DNA of 64,000 nucleotides from Hemibagrus wyckioides (lineage: Eukaryota; Chordata; Actinopteri; Siluriformes; Bagridae): the NCBI RefSeq assembly GCF_019097595.1, contig NC_080726.1, positions 14,753,205 to 14,817,204 on the forward strand, in the 5' to 3' direction. The notes beneath the pieces were generated by a model. That model was not told the DNA's origin and ran no database searches. It was given only the letters and a program-made list of their open reading frames with translations. Of this stretch, positions 44,436 to 64,000 are shown in pieces. Positions within the stretch are counted from its first letter, which is position 1; every line of letters starts with the position of its first letter. The position numbers and the translations under genes are program-made.

Positions 44436-47400
44436 TTCCTCTAATATATGTTTATTTCTGGTATGTGATTTGTTGAGACAAGACGTCTTTGCTGCAGCAT
44501 GTGCCGTGTGATAACATAAAACACCATATAAATCATCCCTAGGGCTTCAGAAACGTGTTGTAGCTACTGATCCTCTCAGTACAGATTTATCTCATGAACA
44601 TTATTCAGATGTGTGCAGTAATATTTTCTTTATTTATTGGGAGATTTCTATTCCTGAGCTTAACCACTCAATGAAACGTTAGGTCCAAGTTGATACTATT
44701 TCCACAGTACTTGATTTAGGGGTCAATGAGGTTAGGATTAAACTCAAGTGACTAGTCAAATAGGTTAATAAATAGTAAAAGCCCACAAGTAAATCTAATG
44801 AGTTCCACCACTTTAACCGCTCACTCATGGGGCTCTCCAGAAACTCTGCCCTCGAGTACCTCGGTCTAATGCATGTATTTGAACCCGTGATCGGTTTATT
44901 GATTAGTTTGTGTTTTGAGACTGTGTTCAAACTGAAAAACCAAAACAGGCAGCCAGTAACCCTGAACTAGTTTATTCTCTCTCTATAACAGTTGCTCTTT
45001 CTGCTTTACTCAATGCAAAATGACCAGTGCACCAAGGTGTGGTTTCCACCTCGAGCTGACTCTAAAAGAAGGCATTCACCATGATCTCACACAGTCCTCT
45101 TATTATAATCTCCTGCACTTCTCAGCTGGTCAGTGTTTCCGTGCAGCAGGACACGTGCTTGCTTACACTGGCTTTTAAACAGCTGATAAAACCTCGGCCT
45201 TGCTGTCGGATTAAATAAAGTGGCGTGAACCTGGAGAGATGAGCTTGGTGAACCTCGTGCCTCAGTGTATGTTTTCTTCCTTGGAAGAAATGTACAGAGT
45301 GCTACCCTTCCGTTCCCCCCACCCCCCCACCACCAAACAGGAAGTCTGATTCCATTTCTTTGGAATCTAGATTTTAGATTAGAACCCGTTTTGGGTAAAT
45401 AAGTGTTGTTTGTCGTCGGGTTTTGCAACATCTCTTTGGTTTGTGGCCTGGGTTTATAGAAAGACACCAAACCTTCACCACGGCGTGTCAAGCAAGTGAG
45501 TCGACGTGATTCCAATCACATTGATTGTAAAGAGTGCAGTAATTATAATCTCATAAGCATGTGCTTTAGCGGCCTGCCGGATTTGTTTATGGGTTTGTTT
45601 CACAGACACATGCAAACCGAGGGTGTGTCTAACCGACTGAATGGTGCATCTGTTTATGGGAGACACTGTCCTCTTTCTCTCTTTTTCCTGATCTCATTGC
45701 TGCCACTTAAATCTAAGCCTCTGTCTTTCTTCCCAGCATCACTTGGAGCTCCCTGCAGTCTCTCCACACCAACATGCAGATTGTTTTTGCTTTCTGGTTT
45801 GCACTGATGTCTTTAAGTGCTTACAGAACATTTGTCTCTAACTTTAGCTCATCAATTCTGACTTGTTAGTCATATTATGCTAGTTTGTACTTGAGAAGAA
45901 CACTGGCAGAACTGATAGTTTCCTAGAGTGACAAGAAATCGTTCAGAATTTTTGCAATGATTGTTATTCACTGCAGATTCATGAACTTTTTAAAATCCTC
46001 TCACTAGGATCACAGTATGATATTTATTCTTTTTCAGCCTTTTTATTCGCAGTGCCAGACCCAAAAAGCTGTCAGTTTACAAATGCACAAAGCCACTGGT
46101 TGCTATTTATTTTAGATAATCAAATTCACTAAATATAAATTTATACTAAATGTAATATTATTTTAATATTACAGTTAATGCTGCACAAGAAAGAATGCAG
46201 TCAGGCTGATTCATTTGAGGCACTGTGTACAGCCTTGTTTAGCCCCATGTCTTGGGTCTTTTTCCTATTTGCCATTATTACAAATTATTTGTTGCTAGTA
46301 GTTTATTAATTGGGGTTAAAATGTATTGTTTAATTATAATTAAATTTTTACCTATTAAAGACACAAACTGAGACACCGTTCCTTTCAACGCCTCTTACTT
46401 AAAAGCCTCTTACTTTCAAAATGTCTCACGTTTATTCACTAAGGTGGCTTATAAATCAACCCTAAAACTATTTGCAAATGAAATGATCAACAAAGGTGGA
46501 GCAGCTTTTTGCCATGTGACTCACAAGGTTACAGTCAGGACATTCATAAATACTCTGTAATCATCTCTGGGCACAACCTCAACAACTCGAACACCATTGA
46601 GGACAGACATGATTTGCGTCCAGGTCACCATTTTTAAAAGGATGTTAAAAGCAGCTTTCTCTTGTGAGTGTATTTTTCTTTAAGTGGTGGTTTCAGCAGA
46701 GTAGTTGAAATACTTTAGATGATTTGGATGTTACGTGCTCTAGAGGTGCTGATTAAGTGTCTAGCATGTGTGATGAGGAAATAGCTGAAGTGTGAGACAG
46801 AAACGCATGCACAAGGAATTCCTGTCCTCCTGCTTTGTTGTCTTGTCCTGCTGCATTCCATGCAAGTGTGTTGGATGGCATGCCATAGCCTTATTCAGCA
46901 TCTTGCCTCTACAGTCTGCATTAACCATTCCCCTTTGACGTGAGTAGAATGCGCTAATGCGAAGCCATGTAACATATCAACACAGTAAGTGTCCTGTCAG
47001 CTCTTGCTAAATTACATTCCTTGTCTATTATAGAATCATCTTGACTATATGAATGAGTGTCTTCTTGACAGAAATGATTAACAGCGCACACATAGATATT
47101 AGATTATATTAGTGTTTCTCTGTTGTGTTGGGTTATTGTGGGCAGTGTATAGGTCAGTGAGCCACGTGATTGGCTGTACAGTGTGATTTTACTGTGGTGT
47201 GTGTGTGCTGGCATTAAGAGAGTGGAGCTCAGTGCCAGGGTGTGAGGCAGCTGGTGAGTTGGTGGGAGACAGGAGCGCAGGCCGGTCTTGTGACCAACGC
47301 ATCAGATCATTTCTCGGCTCTCAGCATTGTGTCTGTGCAGCTGATCATCTGAGCAGCACTCGGCTGGGCGGGGGGTGATACAGAGCCAAGCAAAAGCAAC

Positions 47401-48056
47401 AAACAAGACACTATTTTAGAATCAGTTGATTCCTACACAGGTTGACCGGCTCCTAATGGCATAGCAGTCAAATGAAAGCAAGCAACAAGTTTAGTGGGAT
47501 GTAGAATCCTTATTTGGCTCACACATCTGCAGAATCAAAAAGTCTAAATCTTGTAAAATCCAAGCTCTAGTCAATAAAAGTAGCCAAGAATCTGTATTTA
47601 TCCCAGTAAGAATTTGGCTGATGTGGAGGATGAGCTTTTCCCATAGTTTGTTGGTAAACATGATTCTGATTGGCTTTATATCACCGACTAGTCACAGTGA
47701 CTGTTTTCAACTAGACGTGGCCATGTCCAGCAACGTGACAAAGTTGAGAGGTTTTACTTTAGGCAAATGCTGAGTGACTAGGCACAATGATGTGCATGTG
47801 TGTCTGCATACAGAGACACAAAAAAAAAGATGCATGGAAAAAACATGTCTATTATTGTTGATTATAAGTTTTGATGAAAGGATTTAATACCCGGAATATT
47901 AGCTTTTAATTTTAATTATTACTATGTTAGCCATTCCAATTTAAATAGTTTCACAGACAGTTGTGCACTTTGCCATTGTGGCCATCTATCTACAGCAGTA
48001 GCAAAAAAAAAAAAACAAACACATACTGCTTCACCTTCATCTCATAAGATATGATG

Positions 48057-48310
48057 CACACACCAGGCATAACATTATGACCACCTGCCTAATATTGTTT
48101 GTCCCCCATTTGCTGCCAACCCAGCCCACTCTTCAGCATCATGCACTGTGTATTCTGACACCTTTCTATCAGAACCAGCATTAACTTCTTCAGCAATTTG
48201 AGCAACAGTAGCTCGTCTGGATTGGATCACACGGGCCATGATGAGGAGATCATCAGTCTTATTCACTTCACCTCTCAGTGCTCATAATGTTATGCCTGAT
48301 CGGTGTGTAA
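48057..48310 (-). mobile_element. internally deleted Tc1-type MITE
   Basis: Inverted ends: CCAGGCATAACATTATGACC at 48063 and, from the right, CACCGATCAGGCATAACATT ending near 48306. The minus strand still encodes part of a Tc1-type transposase DNA-binding domain, QSRRATVAQIAEEVNAGSDR and KVSEYTVH, joined to unrelated codons where the catalytic region was lost. At 254 bases it is a non-autonomous deletion derivative. Confidence 0.85.
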
Positions 48311-50426
48311 ACACACTAGTGAATCTTATACAAATGCTCACTTTTGAGGATGTTTCATTTTAGAGGCAAGTGGAATGCTAGTTGCGCCACTCATTGATAT
48401 GGAAACTGCTAGTAGGAATGCCTACAGGTATCATGCAGCGATTGTGTGAACATAACTTAAGCTGTTCCATTGCGCAAAGAGACACTCTCGAAGGTACACT
48501 GACGCTTCATCGCAAGCATGGGTTTGGAAAATTGATGATGCATACTGCTGGGACGGGATGTTTTTTCCATTCTCTTAAAAAGTGCTGGAACAATTCTGTT
48601 CATCAACAGCCATGTTGGTTAGTAGATATAATTTACAGAACTTAACCAATTATAACCGAAAATCAGATATTCACAATTTACTGAAATATCAACAGTACTT
48701 CTACCCCGATGATCGCTTTGAAGAATGAGCTACCACTAAACTATCACTGCCTCTATTAAAAATGAATCTGCACAAGCTCTTGCCAAAAATGTAGGTGGAT
48801 ACATCAAATGGTTTCAGCAGGACATGGCAGGTGGGGACATCTGAGGTTGGCCAGCTGTCATTAGCACACAGGTCATTTCATTTGACATGAGGCATTGATC
48901 GAGTAGCATATTTGTGAATTCTGGTTCCTTGTGTTACTGTTGTGATCATCATTAGTTTACTCTCAGCCTTAAATTGTTCAAAAATGTGTTTTAAATGCTG
49001 GACACATTTATAAAGAAGAGTACAAAATTGATACAGAGCATTTAAAAAATCCATTAGCATCCGTCAACACACATTAAAATGTTGCTTAAAACAGAAGTAA
49101 ATGTGTTGCATTGGGAACAGGAATACTTGCATTATAATCATTCGACTTGTTCTGTCGTGTTTTTTTTTATTGGACTTCTGGTTTAGTCTGCAGTTTACAC
49201 AAGTGTACACCAGAGGTTTTCATCTCAGCAATTTCTGTTGTCAAGCTTTTCATTAGCATCGAAGTCTTCCCCCAGTCAACAAGCCAAGCTAATAACGATC
49301 AGTTTCAGCAGCCTAGCAGATGCTCTGATGCTACAGTAAAGCATGTTTAACCCGATCACTCCTTGAATGATTGTGTAAAATCAATTTCCCAACCCAGGCA
49401 TCTCTATTTTATTGTATTTATAAAGATGACATTAAATTAAACAGATGATGTGAATATACTGTCATCTTCCATTGTATTAGGAACTCCTATACACCTGGGT
49501 ATTCACCTGGTTTTCTAATCTTTAACAATTTTGTAAATACTTAAATCAGCCCATCTCATGCCATGGTCAAAGACACAGTAACGTTAGCTATTGACCTTTA
49601 CCTGCAGGATTTTATGCATTGCACTGCTGCCACACGAGTGCTTAGTGGGACAGATGCTTGAGTAAAATGGCTGGTGAGTGTATATGGTTCATATGACCTC
49701 ACATCACTCAGAGTACGGCTCAAATCTTTATCACAGTGCTTATTAGCTGATTGATTTTTAGCACAACAGCTATGTTTCCTAAGGGAAATGACTTGCGTCA
49801 TTGCCTTTCATTATATCAGGTCTCCAAGGAATCTGAGTCGCTCTGTAGGCTGCTGAAGTTGAACAAAACATAACCTCTTATGTTCACCTGTCAGAACCTC
49901 AAAGAAAACGCAGCATGAAACATGTCACTATGTCGATTTAAAAACAAGTCATGTCAAATTCATTCTTCAGGGGAAAAGTTGCCTCAGTTCTGATGTGATG
50001 TCAGACTGCTGCATTTCTGTTGTATTCTTTATACACAAGTCTGAAGTAATCAAGCACAGAAATGTCGACTTTAGTGCTGCCTGTCTGAAATGTAATTACG
50101 AAAGTTAACACTACATTAGAAGTTGGAAATCCCAGCAGAACTAGTCACAATTTGGATTATTCTTCAAGGACTTGTGCAAGACGCCTGCCGCAATCAAAGC
50201 AGAAGTTACAGTTAACTTTTTACTGTGTGTTTTAAAGATCCTTCACATGTTCTTAATCCTGGTGAGGCATCAGATGCACTGCTTTGAAAGAACGCTTTAT
50301 CACTTCTTCTTCTTTTCTTTTATTCAAATAAAATCTTTCAAAAATACAGTTCATGTGTGTAGAAGTAGACGAAGTAAACGAAAGCTTTTGAAAGCTTGAA
50401 TGAAGAATGTTGAATGAATTTGAAAT

Positions 50427-50467
50427 AAAACATCCCTGAATACATGTCACATATTCAGGGATGTTTT
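50427..50467. repeat. perfect 16-bp inverted repeat (hairpin)
   Basis: AAAACATCCCTGAATA at 50427-50442 and its exact reverse complement at 50452-50467, separated by 9 bases. It is not a microsatellite. Function is unknown. Confidence 0.9.
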
Positions 50468-51837
50468 GTTACATAACAATTTTTTTTCCACCACTGATAT
50501 CTGATCCTGCATTTTCTGTTGAATATCAGGATCAGTGCCATCTCTAGTATCAGATCATCACGAGAAATACCTGACTAAAGGCTTGGTATGCTGGGAATGC
50601 TTTACACACTGCAAAGGTTGATCAATTTTTATCTGTCTCTTCTCCTGTCTCTCTGTTTGTGCGTATCAGACGGTCACTCAGCATGCACAGAACTAACACA
50701 TGCTGTGTCAGAGAGCCTGGCACCGAGCAGAGTTTGGTGGCTCTTTGCCCACTGGCTCGTGGATGTGGTTGCCTTGGAAACTGGGGTGTGTGTTCAGTAG
50801 GGCTAGAGCAAAATCTGTCATGACTGCACTGTCCAGCTTAATGTGGTGGGACTTCAGAGGACAGGTGGGTGTTGCCTTATTAGTTTCAGCTGAGAATTAG
50901 CAGACATTTTTTTTTCCAGGACCAGTTTAGGGTTGCACATCATTTATTTATCATTCCGTTGACATTGGCATTTGTAATACTAGTATTATAGTAGGCCACA
51001 ATATGTAAATGAGACATTTAATGCCTGTGTGTGAGAGAGAGAGAGAGACAGACACACAGTCATGTGCATTGGTATTAACCTCAGATACTCCAAATGTGTG
51101 TTTCTGTGTGTGCTTTTATGACACGGGGTTATGTTAGAAATTTGACTTCATTTTCTTGCGTCCATAAGCTCTTTGATGAACTGAAGTATGTAACCCTTTC
51201 CAATCATTTCTCCGTGTCCTACTCCTCCCTCCTTGAGAGCGAACACAGATGGCTGTAACATCAGCATTCAAACTCTCAATCTACAGCAAATAGGGCAAAC
51301 ACTTTTCTTGCTCAATTTTTGAGCCCAACATTTATATTTTTTATAAATAAACATTTAGGTGGTTTGCAGTAGAATTACTGTTTTTCTATTTCAGACGGCC
51401 AATATGGTATATTGGTACAGTGAGACAACAGCAGAGTAGTCTGGGTTGATGGTGATGTATGCTCTTGGTAATGAAATGGTAGTTGCAGTGCTTTTGAGTG
51501 ATATGAATGCAGTTGCTGAGATGATTCATGCACTTCAGCAGTTGTAGTGCGCTCCACAGAGGCTTGAGAGAAAGGGCTTGAGTGCTCAGGGTCTGGTGGG
51601 GAATGACAGTGCAGTGAGTGTCTGAGTGTCTGCTGCATATTTCCTCTCTCTCACACAGCAGAGGAACACATTGTTCTGCACAGTCAGCTCAGCATTTGTC
51701 GCTATCTTTGTTGCACAGCATACCACTCCTATTTGACCGCACTGCTCTGTGTTTTGAAAATGCTGGTATCGTTTTTCTGAAGGAACAAAAGTCAAGACAA
51801 GTCACATGGGTTTTTTTTTTTGCTTCTTCTATAGAGG

Positions 51838-52020
51838 TGAAAAATGGTGTTTCTCCAGGACTGTGGTGCAGTATACATAAAGTGCAAATGCACAACGTGA
51901 GATGAGTGCGAGAGACCAGACAATAAGTACACTCAACAATACAGCACAGAGTGAATATACTATACAATAGCTTCACAGTGCAGTCGACAACAGAACAGTG
52001 CTGTGTGAGAGATACAACGA
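51838..52020. repeat. possible dispersed repeat copy
   Basis: GTGTTTCTCCAGGACTGTGG and ACATAAAGTGCAAATGCACA resemble segments of the repeat at 41823-42100. Resemblance elsewhere is weak. Confidence 0.3.
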
Positions 52021-52679
52021 TGGGCTGTAAACTACTGAGTCGTGTAGCAGCAATATTGCCAGTAAAAAATATTGCTTTAAGACTAAATTAAGTCTTTTGT
52101 TCTATTGGGCTCAAAATGTTTTTACTAAAAATGGAATATTAATGCATATGCCTTTATCTCAATTAAATAAACACTAAAGATTATAACCTGTATATGAAAT
52201 ATCAGAATAGGTTTATATGAGTCAGTAATAAGTGTTTACACATTACTCATCTTTTCAATCCTATTCCTTCCATGTATCTCTGCAATCATTCTTTTATTCC
52301 TAATTTTGTACACACACTTGCTAAGTATGATGAGGGCTGGTGTGTGTCTATAAATACTGCCTGTGTTGAAGAATGTAGATAGGTTGGCTATTTTAAAATA
52401 CGGAAACATCTATAGAAAAGTGTTCAGACATTCGCTGCTAGTTATTAACAAGGAATGAGGCTTAAACAGGATCCAGTACTAGTATTAGTGGAGATGCCAT
52501 AATGGTCAGGATTCTCAGTGTGCTTGATTTTGTTCCTTTTATGGACTTAGGGTCACACTTGTGAGCCCAGATTTTGACCTATAGCTTAATATTATTTACT
52601 GTGTGCTCAGACTTAAGTATTATTTATTTCATAAACAAAAGTCTACATGTATTAAAAGCTTTTCACACAGCAGATGGCT

Positions 52680-52691
52680 CTTTCTCTCTCT

Positions 52692-52739
<48 letters not shown>

Positions 52740-52740
52740 A

Positions 52741-52772
<32 letters not shown>
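52680..52772. repeat. (CT)n microsatellite
   Basis: Two long CT runs with CACTCTCACTTT between them. Confidence 0.95.
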
Positions 52773-52776
<4 letters not shown>

Positions 52777-53432
52777 AATGGATGAATGATGTGAACATCT
52801 GTGCATGGCTTTTCATTCAACAGGTGAAAAAGAGCACTCATGATAGCTGCGGCAGCATTCATAATGCCTGTGGCTTAAATGTCTGTAAAAGGTTACCCAT
52901 TAGATCATCACATACATCGTGCATTTGTTGTTACCAAATTTGTTAGCAAAAGATGGCAAATATTGGGAATGTTGGCCAAAGCTGATGCAATAACCGTTCA
53001 TTTTGAGGCAGACAGTGCACAATCACCTCACATTTAAACACAGCATTGAGGGCGGAAAACAAAGACACTGGTGCTGCTGTAAACTCGCTGGAATGTTGTA
53101 GTTAAATCGATTCTGTGCAAGACTCAAGACTGTAACAATATGATGGAACAATAATGAACAAATTTTGTGCTTGTAGAATTTGTATGAGCTTCTATTTTAT
53201 TTCAACCCTGCTCCTTGGCTGAAAGCTAACCAGTGTGCCCTAATGGTTTAAGGGGGAGAAATCCATAAAGATAAAAGGTATGCAGATCCCTTATATTTCT
53301 GTATTTTTGTGTGTTTTAGGTGTGTATCTGTATGAGGCCATTGTCCTGCAGATGAGCCATATCTGGGGGCTGTTGCGTCGCAGACCCAGATAATTCCTGG
53401 TGGCTGCGGCCCAGGCCCCGCCCCTACCCAGC

Positions 53433-62756
<9,324 letters not shown>

Positions 62757-64000
62757 ACCCCAGAGTACCAGTGCCAGGCCCACACACACATAAACACACA
62801 CACGATTAAAAAAAAAAAAACAGGTTAAGGGACTGCCGATGGGCGCCTAGAATCAGCAGAATAGCACTCTAACCTGCTTGTCCCTATCCCTGTTTTGTCT
62901 GTTTGGTTTTCTCACACATGCGGCATGTGAGGTATAGATAAGCATTGCTCAGGTCAATAGCTATTCTGTCTGTGCATGACAGTTAATTGGCCCACATGCA
63001 GAGCTAGAATTTGTCTATCACTGCAATTTACATGATGCTCTGTTGATTTCTGTGAATCCTTTTAACTGTCTTTGCGATCCCCACTATAACTATTTAGAAA
63101 TGCATGTACATTATGTATGATGTATACAGAGAACATTTTAAACATTTCTGGCCATTTGTTGAACTCCATACTGATGGGTTTAAAGAGCAATGGGACGTTG
63201 AACAGACAGCTACACAGAAGTGTACTAATAATCCTAGACAAAAATGCCAAAATGACCCCAACTTAGACATGCATAGGTTCCCATTCTGCCACATTTCCAG
63301 CCTGCTGTTATGCCCCCAGGTGAATCAGGTGAATGTTCCTCTTCAAAAAGAAAGTTAAATTATAGTTTGTCTTAACTAAAATGTTATTTGTAATTGCCAC
63401 ATAATTGTGTAATGTAATATAGGGGAGAGAAGAAGAAATGTAGTCAGTAGTGTACGTTTAGTAGCGATTGATTTTACTGGTTTGGTATTTTGAGGTTTAA
63501 TGTGTTGAGACTTTTATTGTCAAAAATGGCACAATAGTATTTTTTTAAATCCAGATTAGAATGTAAGTTGTGTGGAGTCTGAGATACAATGCCAACAGGA
63601 CTGTTTGCCAGCATTGTTGTCACCGTTCATGTTTTAGAAAGTATTCAGATTCTCCCATTTCCTTTCCCTCAGGCACGCCAAAGGAACCTTCCCCACAATT
63701 TCTTGAGTTTAAAATGAAGGTTAGAAGTTATCGAGCACCTCAGAAAAGTGAAGGAAACATTACACATCATGTCCTTTGCGTTTTACTACTAGATTTACTT
63801 GTTAATCTGGTTTGTTTTTTAATGCTTTGCCATGCCATGTCATCTAGCAACATATATAGCCAAAGACTTCAGGTATGTTGTCACAGTTTGAGCTAAGTGA
63901 GTGCCTTTTAATTCACGGTTGTAATCAGTAGACAGTGTGTGTATATGCAGGGGCTAGAATGCTTTATGTAGACCTAGGGAGAAAGAAAATATGTCCCTTT
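62757..64000 (+). other. taok1: taok1 3' UTR (start)
   Basis: Sequence after the stop is AT-rich, without recognisable coding exons. I found no AATAAA signal up to 64000, so the 3' UTR probably runs past the window, in keeping with the long 3' UTRs of vertebrate TAOK1. Confidence 0.5.

Larger units (their letters stand above)
44019..53319 (+). other. taok1: taok1 intron 1
   Basis: 9.3 kb between the non-coding exon and the first coding exon. It holds (AT)n at 44369, an E-box plus CCAAT pair at 47163, a Tc1-derived MITE at 48057-48310, a perfect hairpin at 50427-50467, a possible dispersed repeat at 51838 and (CT)n at 52680. Sequence at 44440-47100 and 48320-50400 is AT-rich intron with nothing recognised. 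Open frames up to 142 codons on the minus strand (45087-45515) do not look like protein domains. Confidence 0.65.

Noticed and set aside
45087..45515. 142-codon minus-strand open frame in taok1 intron 1
   Set aside because: Low-complexity glycine and tryptophan stretch from a C-rich run; no family resemblance.
51375..51638. 87-codon minus-strand frame rich in H, S and T
   Set aside because: No known match by eye and no convincing splice sites; most likely intron sequence.

Overview
The window is vertebrate nuclear DNA, most probably from a teleost fish. Genes are split by GT-AG introns, non-coding DNA is AT-rich and full of (CA)n, (GA)n, (AT)n and (ATT)n microsatellites, and decayed Tc1/mariner, LINE and MITE-like elements of fish type occur. 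The species cannot be fixed from the sequence alone. No prokaryotic feature (operon, CRISPR, insertion sequence) is present.

Three protein-coding genes are supported exon by exon. hic1 (minus strand, 12362-19681) encodes a BTB and five-zinc-finger transcriptional repressor of about 761 residues from two coding exons. tsr1 (minus, 30334-40551) encodes a 40S ribosome maturation factor of 844 residues from 15 coding exons. taok1 (plus, non-coding first exon ending at 44018, coding 53433-62756) encodes a TAO-family MAP3K of 1014 residues from 19 coding exons. All intron phases close exactly in my reconstructions.

Layout: 1-12361 is gene-poor 3' flank of hic1 with a decayed Tc1-like transposon (2263-3118) and many microsatellites. 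12362-19681 is hic1 with a 5 kb intron. 19682-30333 is a 10.7 kb gap with a CpG-richer promoter-like island (21340-21900), a candidate start exon next to an X-box-like motif, three copies of a dispersed repeat and candidate enhancer sequence. 30334-40551 is tsr1, whose introns host a MITE and a nested Tc1/LINE composite. 40552-43550 separates the divergent tsr1 and taok1 promoters and holds retroelement tails and a cluster of CCAAT boxes. 44019-53319 is the large first intron of taok1. 62757-64000 is taok1 3' UTR, with no poly(A) signal found before the window ends.

The genes do not form a pathway. hic1 and tsr1 are also near neighbours at human 17p13.3, so part of the block is probably old synteny; taok1 lies on another part of human chromosome 17. 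I found no strikingly new system. The most useful leads are a possible unannotated plus-strand gene start at 21366-21429, the nested transposon in tsr1 intron 3, and several clustered promoter-like motifs.
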